From NCBI GenBank assembly GCA_023442635.1, contig JAEZYR010000102.1, positions 1 through 26,063 of the forward strand: a stretch of DNA of 26,063 nucleotides, in the 5' to 3' direction. The translations under genes were made by a program, and so were the position numbers. Below are positions 1 to 6,651 of the stretch, one piece after another (positions within the stretch are counted from its first letter, which is position 1; each line of letters opens with the position of its first letter). A model generated the notes under the pieces. The model did not search any database, had not been told where the DNA came from, and saw only the letters and a program-made list of their open reading frames with translations. The stretch comes from Bacillota bacterium (GTDB lineage Bacteria; Bacillota; Clostridia; Saccharofermentanales; Fastidiosipilaceae).

Positions 1-31
1 TCGTGGGCTCGGATTTGTGTATAAGACACAG
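1..31. other. Residual Nextera (Tn5 mosaic-end) sequencing adapter
   Basis: The first 31 bases match the Illumina Nextera read-2 transposase adapter at 28 of 31 positions by eye. The part up to TCGTGGGCTCGG is exact. The following mosaic end has three substitutions (ATTTG for AGATG, and ACACAG for AGACAG at its end). Genomic sequence begins at about base 32. The adapter puts an in-frame TAA at 22-24 in front of the rqcH fragment, so the apparent 5' limit of that gene is artificial. Confidence 0.93.
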
Positions 32-621
32 GCGCACAAGAACTGGCTGAAGTTCAACTCATCCAACAAGAATTAAAGCAAAGCGACTGGCTAGGTGCAC
101 CCAAACAAAGCAAGCATTCCGCTCTCGATTTTCACCATCGCAAGGCCATGCGTCGCCAGCAACAGGGGCAAGGCAAAAACAAAAACACGGCTCCTCTGCC
201 CTGCTTTTCGTTTAAGACAGCGCACGGTTCAGAAATCTGGGTCGGGCGAAACAATCGGCAAAATGATGAACTTAGCCTAAAACGAGCCCGAAAAGAGGAC
301 TGGTGGTTTCATGCCCAGCAGGCTCCTGGTGCTCATGTCATTTTGCATTTACCCGCTGACTCCCCCCTGCAAGATAGCGATTTGGAGGAAGAGAAACAAG
401 TTGCCGCTGGCTTAGCTGCATGGTACAGCCGCCCTGGCCGACTAGCTCGCCAAGCAGGCCAACAAAGCGCTGCTGCCATCTTGGTTGACTGTTGTCGTGT
501 CCGACAGTTACGCAAGCCCAAGGGTGCTCATCCTGGCATGCTCGTGTACGAAGGCCAGCAGAGTTTTCGCGTTGCGCCCCTTGACCCATCTGCCCTAGGT
601 GACGAGGAAATGCAAAATTAA
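32..621 (+). CDS. rqcH: RqcH / NFACT family protein, C-terminal fragment
   Basis: This is the last 195 or so codons of a protein that is usually about 560-590 residues. The 5' part is lost at the contig edge, which is adapter, so no start is given; the reading frame runs through 34-36 to TAA at 619-621. In Bacillota RqcH binds obstructed 50S subunits carrying peptidyl-tRNA and adds C-terminal alanine tails that mark nascent chains for degradation. The NFACT-R (DUF814) domain is recognisable: NDELSLKRA, then DWWFHAQQAPGAHVIL, matching the family pattern of an acidic residue, W-x-H and PGSHVII. Near the end comes RKPKGAHPGMLVYE, matching the family RKPKGAKPG motif. The first 45 or so visible residues are charged and fit the end of the coiled-coil region. 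It converges on queH with a 23-base gap. Confidence 0.9.
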
Positions 622-637
622 AGCCTGCTTAGTAGGC
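611..637 (-). terminator. Candidate intrinsic terminator of the HAD-ruvCAB-queH operon
   Basis: Read on the minus strand, a six-pair stem GCCTAC/GCAGGC (one G-T pair) with a TAA loop lies 7 bases after the queH stop and is followed by TTTAATTTTGC. It overlaps the rqcH stop codon at 619-621. The stem is short, so the call is moderate. Confidence 0.45.
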
Positions 638-644
638 AGACACC

Positions 645-1292
645 TTAGGTAAGTTGGCTGCGTTCTCGCTGCGGCAGCTCGCTTTCGGCAATCCCGAACT
701 TCGCACAGTAGCGTCGGCGATATTTAGGGTTGGTTTCATGAAGTGAATACAGACAGGCACAGTATTTCTGGCGATAGAGACCATCAGCCTTAGCCATCTC
801 TTGCCCTTGGCGATAACCGTCCCTGAAATCTGTATCGAGAAAAACAAGCCCATATCTTTCTGCAGCGCTTTTCCCTTGCTGAATAATCAATTCTCTAGCT
901 TGCCAAGGGCTCACCAGCAGAGAGCTTGTGAAGTATTTATAGCCATGCTTAGCTGCCCAGGCTGCTACTTTCGACATGCGAATACCCATACAAAAGCGGC
1001 AATGAACAGCTTGCGCTTGCCCCTGCAGTTTCAACCAGCGCTCGGGCTCTGAAGTACCTAATTTCGCCATCTCAAAGTTGTGCAAATCGGCAAAACGCCT
1101 AGCTGAGTCAAGGCGAGCCTGAAATTCTTCTAGGGGATGAATATTTGGGTTGTAAAACAGACCCGATACCTGGTATCCCGACTCCCGCAGGGCGAGTAAA
1201 GGATATTCAGCACAAGGTCCACAGCAAACATGCAGCAGCAGTTTCTCGCCTTGAGTCGGCAAAACTGTGCCGTTATCTTCCGCTCTATTCAA
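645..1292 (-). CDS. queH: Epoxyqueuosine reductase QueH
   Basis: QueH (DUF208) carries out the last step of queuosine synthesis in tRNA, reducing epoxyqueuosine to queuosine at the wobble base of GUN anticodons. It is unrelated to the cobalamin-dependent QueG. The family cysteines are visible in order: CCGPC (C23, C24, C27), HCRFC (C98, C101) and KYCAC (C178, C180), which are candidate ligands of the metal centre. Other family signatures are FYNPNIHP, SSLLVSPWQ and the YRQKYC block. The length of 215 residues is normal. ATG is at 1290-1292 and overlaps the ruvB stop as ATGA, so the two genes are translationally coupled. A queuosine gene directly after ruvB is a common arrangement in Bacillota, where queA often takes this place. 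Confidence 0.93.
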   Translation of the reverse strand: MNRAEDNGTVLPTQGEKLLLHVCCGPCAEYPLLALRESGYQVSGLFYNPNIHPLEEFQARLDSARRFADLHNFEMAKLGTSEPERWLKLQGQAQAVHCRFCMGIRMSKVAAWAAKHGYKYFTSSLLVSPWQARELIIQQGKSAAERYGLVFLDTDFRDGYRQGQEMAKADGLYRQKYCACLYSLHETNPKYRRRYCAKFGIAESELPQRERSQLT

Positions 1293-2431
1293 GTCTCGCC
1301 CTCGCCTTCTTGGAAATCCAGCTGGCCGCGCATCGCCTGTTCGGTAGCTCTGGCCAAATGCCCTAGGCGCTGTTCATAGTCACTGGGACAGGCTATCCCC
1401 AAGTGCTCATATGCTAAACGTGTCAAAACACGCCCTCTAGGGGTTTTGGCCAAAAAGCCCAACTGCATCAAATAAGGCTCATAGATATCTTCAATCGTGA
1501 CGGCATCTTCGCCAGTACTGGCCGCAAGATTGTCGAGTCCCACAGGCCCTCCACCAAAAATTTCGACCATCGAGCGCATCAAACGTCGATCAACGGCGTC
1601 CAGGCCTTTCTCGTCAATTTCGAGCGCAGCCAAAGCGTAGCGTGCAATCTCTAAATTGATCGTGCCTTCGCCTTTGACTTGAGCAAAGTCACGCAAGCGT
1701 TTGAGCAAGCGGATAGCAATGCGTGGCGTTCCTCTAGAACGTGTAGCAATCTCGGTCAAGGCTTTTTGGTCGATACCAATACCTAAGATAGCCGCATCGC
1801 GCTGGATAATACGACTCAAAGCGTCTGGCTCATACAATCGCAGGCGATTGACAATGCCAAAACGATCGCGCATAGGCGCTGTTAGGAGGCCTGCTCGCGT
1901 CGTCGCACCAACCAGTGTAAAAGGGGGCAAGTCAAGGCGAATGGTTCTAGCACCAGGACCTGAGCCTATCATGATGTCAATTCCGTAATCTTCCATCGCG
2001 GGATAGAGGGCTTCCTCCACCAAGCGATTGAGGCGATGAATCTCATCAATAAAAAGCACATCATGTGGCTCTAAATTAGTCAGGATGGCCGCTAGATCTC
2101 CTACTTTTTCGATCGTGGGGCCAGTCGTCATTCGAAAATGAACCCCCATTTCGTTAGCGATGATCCCTGCCAATGTGGTTTTACCTAGACCTGGTGGACC
2201 ATAGAGGAGAACGTGGTCTAGCGCTTCTTGCCTTTTTTTCGCTGCTGCAATATAGATCTGTAGATTTTCCTTGACCTTATCCTGGCCGCAATAGTCATCC
2301 CAGGTACTCGGGCGGAGGCTAGCCTCTTCTCTCTCCTGGCTCAAACGCTCACCTTGCACGAGGCGTTCTGAAAAATCCTCATCCGCCTCCATACTTAAAC
2401 GACTCCAATGATCGAACTCTCTATCCACCAC
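1289..2431 (-). CDS. ruvB: Holliday junction branch-migration helicase RuvB
   Basis: RuvB is the hexameric AAA+ motor that drives branch migration of Holliday junctions with RuvA. Walker A is GPPGLGKT (residues 78-85), Walker B contains DEIH (129-132), and TAPMRDRFG carries the usual sensor and arginine-finger region. The C-terminal winged-helix domain ends with the family pattern PRGRVLTRLAYEHLG. The start is GTG at 2431: an in-frame TAA lies two codons upstream and GGGAG sits 7 bases before it. An ATG at 2392 is a less favoured alternative. The N-terminus before SLRPSTW is about 38 residues, longer than the usual 20 or so. The 105-base gap to ruvA holds nothing I can recognise. Confidence 0.97.
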   Translation of the reverse strand: MVDREFDHWSRLSMEADEDFSERLVQGERLSQEREEASLRPSTWDDYCGQDKVKENLQIYIAAAKKRQEALDHVLLYGPPGLGKTTLAGIIANEMGVHFRMTTGPTIEKVGDLAAILTNLEPHDVLFIDEIHRLNRLVEEALYPAMEDYGIDIMIGSGPGARTIRLDLPPFTLVGATTRAGLLTAPMRDRFGIVNRLRLYEPDALSRIIQRDAAILGIGIDQKALTEIATRSRGTPRIAIRLLKRLRDFAQVKGEGTINLEIARYALAALEIDEKGLDAVDRRLMRSMVEIFGGGPVGLDNLAASTGEDAVTIEDIYEPYLMQLGFLAKTPRGRVLTRLAYEHLGIACPSDYEQRLGHLARATEQAMRGQLDFQEGEGET

Positions 2432-2536
2432 GTCTTAGCTCCCAGCTGTTGCCTTTTCCCAGCTTTTTCGCTCCCTGCTTCCTTTATTCTAAGCATTCTC
2501 GAAGCACTTCATGTTCTCATTCAGGCAGCTGTTATT

Positions 2537-3157
2537 TTAGGCCTTGGCTTGCTTTAATGCTTGGCGCAAATTCCATTCAAGATTTTCGTTAGGATTAAAT
2601 TGCTGACGCCCCAAACTTTCTGCCTCTTTGCTGCTATAACCCAAAGCAGCTAGAGCCGTTAGCAAGTCTTCCCACAGGCTATTTTGTTCCGACGTAGGCT
2701 CTGGCGTACCATCTGGAAAATCAGGCTTTGTCTGCAAAAGTGTTGGCCAGGTGCCCTTCTGTACTCGGTCACGCAATTCTAAAACCAAGCGTTCAGCGCC
2801 TTTTTTGCCTAAACCTTTGACTTTGGTCAGCTGCTTGGTATCACCAGACAAGAGGGTCAAGAGTAAGTGGCTGACATCGAAAGCCCCCAAAATAGCGCAA
2901 GCTAGTTTGCTTCCTATGCCATTCACAGACTGCAAAAGATCAAAAATTCGCACCTGCTCGCGGCTAGGGAAGCCATATAAACTCAAGTCATTCTCGCGAA
3001 TCATAAGCCGCGTATAGCAAAGCACTTGATCACCCAACTGCCCAAATTGGGAAAGCAGCTCTGGGGCTGTACGCACCTCATATCCCACGCCTTGAACCTC
3101 TATGGTCAGCGTATCGGATGTCAAATCAACAATCTCACCCTGTAGTCTTGCAATCAT
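2537..3157 (-). CDS. ruvA: Holliday junction-binding protein RuvA
   Basis: RuvA binds Holliday junctions as a tetramer and loads RuvB. The protein starts MIARLQGEIV, the classic OB-fold start of the family. The helix-hairpin-helix region follows (LQSVNGIGSKLACAIL, then VKGLGKKGAERLVLEL), and the C-terminal RuvB-binding domain includes LTALAALGYSSKEAE. Length is 206 residues, normal for the family. The frame is open to 3220, but ATG at 3157 is chosen because it gives the family N-terminus and is preceded by GGAAGGGG about 5 bases upstream. The start lies one base after the ruvC stop codon. Confidence 0.96.
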   Translation of the reverse strand: MIARLQGEIVDLTSDTLTIEVQGVGYEVRTAPELLSQFGQLGDQVLCYTRLMIRENDLSLYGFPSREQVRIFDLLQSVNGIGSKLACAILGAFDVSHLLLTLLSGDTKQLTKVKGLGKKGAERLVLELRDRVQKGTWPTLLQTKPDFPDGTPEPTSEQNSLWEDLLTALAALGYSSKEAESLGRQQFNPNENLEWNLRQALKQAKA

Positions 3158-3158
3158 T

Positions 3159-3698
3159 CTATCCCCTTCCTGTTCCCCTTTGCCTTGCCTCTTTGCCCTG
3201 GTAACCCCCATACACTTCAAACGAACTCAAACGACCTGTATAGGCCTGGCAAATAGCGACAGCTAGCGCATCTGCTGCATCATCTGGTTTGGGAACTTGT
3301 TTGAGATTCAAGAGAACCTTAACCATCATCTGGACTTGCTGTTTGATCGCTTTTCCAGAACCCGTCACCGCTTTTTTGATCTGGTTGGGCGTGTACTCGT
3401 AAACCTCTAAACCCCTTCGAGCAGCCTCAACCAAAACCGCTCCACGTGCGTGCGCCGTTCCCAAAGCGGTTGTCTTATTATTGGCAAAAAACAGCTCCTC
3501 AACAGCCATGATATCAGGCTTGTAGTCTTCAATAAGCGAGTGAATAGCCTCGCTAATCGATAAAAGACGGTCTGCAAAAGCCTGTTTGGCTGGGGTCTCA
3601 ATACATCCCGCATCGAGGTAGCGCAATCTCGAGCCGTCTACTTCGATGATGCCAAAGCCAAGGCGAGCATAACCAGGGTCTATACCGATGATGCGCAT
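3159..3698 (-). CDS. ruvC: Holliday junction resolvase RuvC
   Basis: RuvC is the RNase H-fold endonuclease that cuts Holliday junctions after RuvAB branch migration. The four acidic catalytic residues can be placed: D7 in IGIDPGYARLG, E67 in VEELFF, and D140 and D143 in KPDDAADALA. The VEELFFANNKTTALG block is typical of Gram-positive RuvC. Length is 179 residues; the last 20 or so, after EVYGGY, are a basic, glycine-rich tail. ATG at 3698 follows the HAD gene stop by 16 bases, with TAGGAG further upstream than ideal. Confidence 0.96.
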   Translation of the reverse strand: MRIIGIDPGYARLGFGIIEVDGSRLRYLDAGCIETPAKQAFADRLLSISEAIHSLIEDYKPDIMAVEELFFANNKTTALGTAHARGAVLVEAARRGLEVYEYTPNQIKKAVTGSGKAIKQQVQMMVKVLLNLKQVPKPDDAADALAVAICQAYTGRLSSFEVYGGYQGKEARQRGTGRG

Positions 3699-3714
3699 AT
3701 CTTGTCTGACGCTC

Positions 3715-4401
3715 CTAAAAACACAAACCTAAACATTGGAGAGCTTTTTCAAGGCGAAGGGCATCGCCTTGATAGTGGACGCCCCAAAGGCCCGCCAAAT
3801 TAGCGCCTGCCACATTAGCCCCCATATCGTCTATGAAAACACTTTCCTCAGGCGCTAGATGCTGTTCTATCATGAGGCGTTGATAAATGCTGACCGAAGG
3901 CTTGGCGTCCTGCCAATCCGCTGAGATCACGCAAGCTTGAAAATCGTTGAGAATCGGCAGCTGAACGCGATACTGATGAAAGCGCTTCGATGCGTTCGAG
4001 AGCAGATAAAGAGGATAACCCGCATCGATTAAGCGCCGAGCTATAGCCGTCACCTCAGCAATCGGACACATACTTTTGTGCCAATTCGCAAAAAGAAAAC
4101 GCGCCCTTTCGTGCAGATCCTCTGGCAAGCGAGAGAGGATCCTCTCGAGAAAAAGCTTCTCTTCCAATCTGCCATGATCCATGAGAATCCATTCAGGCGA
4201 TGCAAAAATACAGTCATGCAGTTGCTTAGCCACGTCTGGATTTCCCACCTGGCTGGCTACATAGGCTGGCATATCATAACGAGCCAAGACACCTCCCATG
4301 TCGAACACAACATTGTGAATACGAGGCTGCCCTGTTATCTCACACACTGGCAAAGAAATGCCCAATCCTAGCAAGTGCAGGTCTAAAGATTGACTTTGCA
4401 T
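3715..4401 (-). CDS. HAD-superfamily (subclass IA, YihX-like) phosphatase
   Basis: This is a haloacid dehalogenase-type hydrolase, first gene of the ruv operon. Motif I is VVFDMGGVLARYD: the nucleophilic Asp is present, but Gly replaces the usual second Asp, as in the YihX branch (FDLGNV). Motif II is LLSNAS, motif III the Lys of AKPSVSIYQ, and motif IV VFIDDMGANVAGA. A helical cap lies between motifs I and II. The family dephosphorylates small phosphorylated metabolites; the substrate here is unknown. The frame is open to a TTG at 4452, but ATG at 4401 is preferred because GGGAGGAG lies about 12 bases upstream and the extra 17 codons resemble no HAD sequence. That gives 228 residues. Its place before ruvC suggests only co-expression. 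Confidence 0.85.
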   Translation of the reverse strand: MQSQSLDLHLLGLGISLPVCEITGQPRIHNVVFDMGGVLARYDMPAYVASQVGNPDVAKQLHDCIFASPEWILMDHGRLEEKLFLERILSRLPEDLHERARFLFANWHKSMCPIAEVTAIARRLIDAGYPLYLLSNASKRFHQYRVQLPILNDFQACVISADWQDAKPSVSIYQRLMIEQHLAPEESVFIDDMGANVAGANLAGLWGVHYQGDALRLEKALQCLGLCF

Positions 4402-4439
4402 AGCTTTTATCGCTCCTCCCAACAAGAAAACAGGTAAAT

Positions 4440-4478
4440 CTTCTAGACCCAAGCTAGCTCATCCAGACTTCTAGACCC
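4440..4478. repeat. Short direct repeat upstream of the HAD gene
   Basis: CTTCTAGACCC occurs at 4440-4450 and again at 4468-4478. The first copy overlaps the alternative, disfavoured TTG start of the HAD gene, which supports reading this segment as untranslated leader. No function can be assigned. Confidence 0.35.
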
Positions 4479-4498
4479 TGCTTTTCTATCGGCTCGAA

Positions 4499-4568
4499 AA
4501 GCCTTTCATCCGTAGTTAACTGGATGCGTCTTTGTCATTCATGATTTTCTATCATACAAGAAAGGCTT
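4499..4568. other. Potentially structured segment upstream of the HAD-ruv operon
   Basis: AAGCCTTTC (4499-4507) and GAAAGGCTT (4560-4568) form a perfect nine-base inverted repeat. Between them lie two smaller inverted repeats: ATCC/GGAT (4508-4511, 4522-4525) and ATGAT/ATCAT (4541-4545, 4551-4555). Together they could fold as a three-way junction in a minus-strand leader. A TATGAT that could be a -10 box for the operon also lies here, on the minus strand at 4551-4556. If that promoter is used the outer stem would not be transcribed whole, so the two readings conflict. Confidence 0.3.
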
Positions 4569-4639
4569 CAAAGCGAAAAAGATGGCTCTGAAACTTCTAT
4601 TGAACGAGCAATTGTTCGAGCTTGAATAGGCGTTTCAAG

Positions 4640-4684
4640 AAAAAAGATCCGAGCTTCGAGACCAATCGGTCTTCAGCTCGGATC
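4640..4684 (-). terminator. Intrinsic terminator of tRNA-Lys
   Basis: On the minus strand GATCCGAGCT (4684-4675) pairs perfectly with AGCTCGGATC (4655-4646), with further GACC/GGTC pairing inside. The stem is followed directly by six T (4645-4640). It lies 9 bases after the CCA of tRNA-Lys, so it ends that transcript. Confidence 0.85.
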
Positions 4685-4693
4685 CTATGAATC

Positions 4694-4769
4694 TGGTGCG
4701 TCTTCAGGGACTCGAACCCTGGGCCCACTGATTAAGAGTCAGTTGCTCTACCAACTGAGCTAAAGACGC
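4694..4769 (-). tRNA. tRNA-Lys (anticodon CUU)
   Basis: A complete cloverleaf on the minus strand: acceptor GCGTCTT/AAGACGC, D arm GCTC-AGTTGGTA-GAGC, anticodon arm ACTGA-CTCTTAA-TCAGT with anticodon CTT, T arm CAGGG-TTCGAGT-CCCTG, discriminator A, and an encoded CCA at 4694-4696. It reads AAG. It has its own promoter and terminator, so it is a single-gene transcription unit. Confidence 0.97.
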
Positions 4770-4776
4770 TTGCATC

Positions 4777-4802
4777 GTTCAGAGGCACTACGCACTCTGA
4801 AC
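4777..4802. repeat. Inverted repeat in the tRNA-Lys 5' leader
   Basis: GTTCAGAG (4777-4784) and CTCTGAAC (4795-4802) are perfect eight-base complements with a ten-base loop. They fall between the expected transcription start of tRNA-Lys (near 4804) and the mature 5' end (4769). The precursor should therefore begin with a hairpin, which RNase P removes with the leader. Confidence 0.6.
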
Positions 4803-4810
4803 AAAAAGGT

Positions 4811-4839
4811 ATTCTAAGTTGCTTCTAACAAGATGTCAA
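4811..4839 (-). promoter_or_regulatory. Near-consensus vegetative promoter of tRNA-Lys
   Basis: On the minus strand the -35 box is a perfect TTGACA (4839-4834), the spacer is 17 bases, and the -10 box is TAGAAT (4816-4811), five of six to consensus. It fits a primary sigma factor promoter and directs transcription into tRNA-Lys about 40 bases downstream. Confidence 0.85.
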
Positions 4840-4936
4840 GGTCTATTCTAGAATTTGTCCGTCCTGCCTCAAAGGGCGTATTGATTTAGAATGTCTTGGC
4901 GCAAAGTCGTTAAATGATCAAATAAAAGGAGCTCCC

Positions 4937-5041
4937 ATGCGTTTCTCTCGTAAACAGCAAAACATTCTATTTATCGTAGCCATTCTTGCCGTTCTCTTGG
5001 GCGTCCTCACAGCCTTTTTGTTTCGCCTACTCGCTCACTAA
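4937..5041 (+). CDS. Small single-pass membrane peptide, 34 residues
   Basis: A short frame from ATG to TAA with a strong SD (AAAAGGAG at 4924-4931) five bases before the start. The peptide has a basic N-terminus (MRFSRKQQN), one continuous hydrophobic stretch of about 20 residues (ILFIVAILAVLLGVLTAFLF) and a short basic tail (RLLAH). This predicts a single membrane-spanning helix with the N-terminus inside. I do not recognise a family. It ends 21 bases before the MATE gene, which has its own SD, so the two are probably co-transcribed. It could be a small partner of the transporter, an independent membrane microprotein or a leader peptide. No convincing promoter is seen; a -10-like TAGAAT at about 4887 lacks a good -35. 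Confidence 0.6.
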   Translation: MRFSRKQQNILFIVAILAVLLGVLTAFLFRLLAH

Positions 5042-5062
5042 GATTCGGCTTGGAGCCTACTC

Positions 5063-6427
5063 ATGAACACAACATCATCTGCCAGTCATAAACTCACCCA
5101 GGGCTCTATCTGGCAAGCCCTCATGCGCTTGGCCCTCCCCATCATGGCCAGCTCATTGATTCAGATGGCCTATAGCTTCACCGACCTTTTTTGGGTTTCT
5201 GGTTTAGGTTCGCCTGCTATAGCCGCTGTCGGTACAGGTGGCCTTTTCATCTGGTTTGCAGACAGCCTCGTTTATTTAGCTCGCATGGGCGGACAAGTTC
5301 TGTCGGCGCAATCATTGGGAGCTGAAGACTTGACCCAGGCTAGGCGATATGCTGGCTCCTCCTTGCAATTGGGCATGCTACTCGGGCTTTTGTATGGCTT
5401 GCTCATGCTATGTTTTCACCCACAGCTCATAGCCTTTTTTCATTTCAAAAGTCACCTAACCATTCAAATGTCTGAAAGCTATTTGCTCATCACAGGTTCG
5501 CTCATCATCTTCCCCTTTATGGCCCGTATCTTCACAGGCTTAATGACAGCTACTGGAGACAGCCGAACGCCCTTTATCATCACAACGCTCGGCCTGGTCA
5601 TCAACATGCTTCTAGATCCCTTATTTATCTTGGTCTTTTCTTGGGGCATTCAAGGCGCTGCTTGGGCCACGGTCTTATCTCAATCCATCGTTTTGCTCCT
5701 CTTTTTCTATGCAGCCCAACAAAATGAGCTTCTTTGCCGTTTGCCTCTTTTTCGCTACTATCGATCTTGCTACCTCTCTATTTCTCGCATCGGTATACCC
5801 GCTGGTCTTCAAACCATGTTCTATGCTGGCACCTCTATTGCGATCTCTCGTCTCATTGCCAACTATGGCGACCTGGCTGTGGCGGCTCAGCGCATTGGTT
5901 CTCAAATAGAAAGTCTCTCTTGGCTGACCGCCGAAGGCCTAGCTGCAGCCTTAAATGCCTTTGTAGCCCAAAACGTAGGTGCAAAAGCTTGGCACCGCGC
6001 CAAAAAAGCCTACCATCTTGCAGCGACTTTTATGTGTGGCCTTTCCTTGCTGGTCAGCCTTTGTTTCTTATGCTTTCCTCAATTGATTTTGCAGCCCTTT
6101 TTGCATGAAGCTGCCTCCTTAGACATTGGCATCCACTATCTCAAAATCCTCGCTTTTTCCCAAACTTTGATGAGCCTAGAGTTGGTAGCTAACGGGACCT
6201 TTGCTGGCTATGGCAAAACGCTTTACCCCTCTCTCGTCTGTATCTTTCTAACGGCTGCTCGCCTGCCGCTCAGCTTGCTTTTGACCCAAAGCAGCTTAGG
6301 TCTTCATGGCATATGGTGGGCCATCAGCATCTCGAGCATTTGCAAAGGTGGCGTTCTGACCCTCTCCCTTCCCTTCTTTCGGCGGCGCTATGAAGAACGG
6401 CATCAGAGCCCGCTCATCAAAAGCTAG
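5063..6427 (+). CDS. MATE family multidrug efflux / polysaccharide-flippase-type transporter
   Basis: A 454-residue integral membrane protein of the MATE (NorM/DinF-like) family, which exports cationic or aromatic compounds by Na+ or H+ antiport. The N-terminus is typical: LTQGSIWQALMRLALPIMASSLIQMAYSFTD followed by W-V-S-x-LG and AIAAVG. About 12 hydrophobic segments are spread over two homologous halves. The second half begins near residue 235 (RIGIPAGLQTMFYAG, with the QRIGSQIESLSW stretch after it). The C-terminus is basic (FRRRYEERHQ). ATG at 5063 has TGGAG seven bases upstream. The real substrate cannot be read from the sequence. It follows the small membrane peptide and precedes a tRNA-Leu gene that has its own promoter. 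Confidence 0.93.
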   Translation: MNTTSSASHKLTQGSIWQALMRLALPIMASSLIQMAYSFTDLFWVSGLGSPAIAAVGTGGLFIWFADSLVYLARMGGQVLSAQSLGAEDLTQARRYAGSSLQLGMLLGLLYGLLMLCFHPQLIAFFHFKSHLTIQMSESYLLITGSLIIFPFMARIFTGLMTATGDSRTPFIITTLGLVINMLLDPLFILVFSWGIQGAAWATVLSQSIVLLLFFYAAQQNELLCRLPLFRYYRSCYLSISRIGIPAGLQTMFYAGTSIAISRLIANYGDLAVAAQRIGSQIESLSWLTAEGLAAALNAFVAQNVGAKAWHRAKKAYHLAATFMCGLSLLVSLCFLCFPQLILQPFLHEAASLDIGIHYLKILAFSQTLMSLELVANGTFAGYGKTLYPSLVCIFLTAARLPLSLLLTQSSLGLHGIWWAISISSICKGGVLTLSLPFFRRRYEERHQSPLIKS

Positions 6428-6465
6428 GGCGTTTTCTCAAGTTTGAGGCCTGCCAAAAAGGCATC

Positions 6466-6494
6466 TTGCTTTTTCTGTACTTCTAAGCTATCAT
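6466..6494 (+). promoter_or_regulatory. Promoter of tRNA-Leu
   Basis: TTGCTT (6466-6471), a 17-base spacer and TATCAT (6489-6494) resemble a primary sigma factor promoter. Transcription would start near 6501, only about 4 bases before the mature 5' end of tRNA-Leu. Confidence 0.65.
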
Positions 6495-6504
6495 TGCAGA
6501 GCTT

Positions 6505-6591
6505 GCGGGAATGGCGGAATTGGCAGACGCGCTAGTTTCAGGTATTAGTGGTTGTACGACCTTGCAGGTTCAAGTCCTGTTTCCCGCACCA
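6505..6591 (+). tRNA. tRNA-Leu (anticodon CAG)
   Basis: A long-variable-arm tRNA: acceptor GCGGGAA/TTCCCGC, leucine-type D arm GCGGAATTGGCAGACGC, anticodon arm CTAGT-TTCAGGT-ATTAG with anticodon CAG, variable arm GTTGTACGAC, T arm GCAGG-TTCAAGT-CCTGT, discriminator A and encoded CCA at 6589-6591. It reads CUG. An open frame runs through the whole tRNA into the helicase gene downstream, but that part is not coding. Confidence 0.97.
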
Positions 6592-6597
6592 ACGTTT

Positions 6598-6630
6598 AGA
6601 CCCGGATTCGCTAGGCCGAATGCCGGGTCT
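6598..6630 (+). terminator. Hairpin after tRNA-Leu, possible terminator
   Basis: AGACCCGG (6598-6605) pairs perfectly with CCGGGTCT (6623-6630), with a further ATTCG/CGAAT inside. It begins 6 bases after the CCA end. It is followed by CTCTATACT rather than a T run, so it may be a weak terminator or a processing structure. It lies in the leader of the helicase gene. Confidence 0.45.
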
Positions 6631-6651
6631 CTCTATACTGGATCCCACCCT

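Noticed and set aside
3158..3220. Longer RuvA starting at 3220
   Set aside because: The added residues overlap ruvC and are not RuvA-like; MIARLQGE at 3157 has its own SD.
4453..4640. preQ1 riboswitch controlling the operon that ends in queH
   Set aside because: I see no preQ1-I pattern (short G/C stem followed by an A-rich tail pairing into the loop) near the operon start; queH is the fifth gene.
4640..4684. T-box leader
   Set aside because: The terminator lies directly after a tRNA gene and there is no T-box sequence or specifier stem; a plain tRNA terminator explains it.
5675..6108. Overlapping open frames inside the MATE gene
   Set aside because: They have no SD or recognisable domain and are shadows of a well-supported transporter frame.
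6511..6651. Extra 47 codons at the N-terminus of the helicase
   Set aside because: They translate tRNA-Leu and its terminator-like hairpin; the next ATG at 6652 gives a family-like N-terminus.
6505..6651. tRNA-Leu as an integration site of a mobile element
   Set aside because: No repeated copy of the tRNA 3' end, no integrase and no transfer gene is present in the window.
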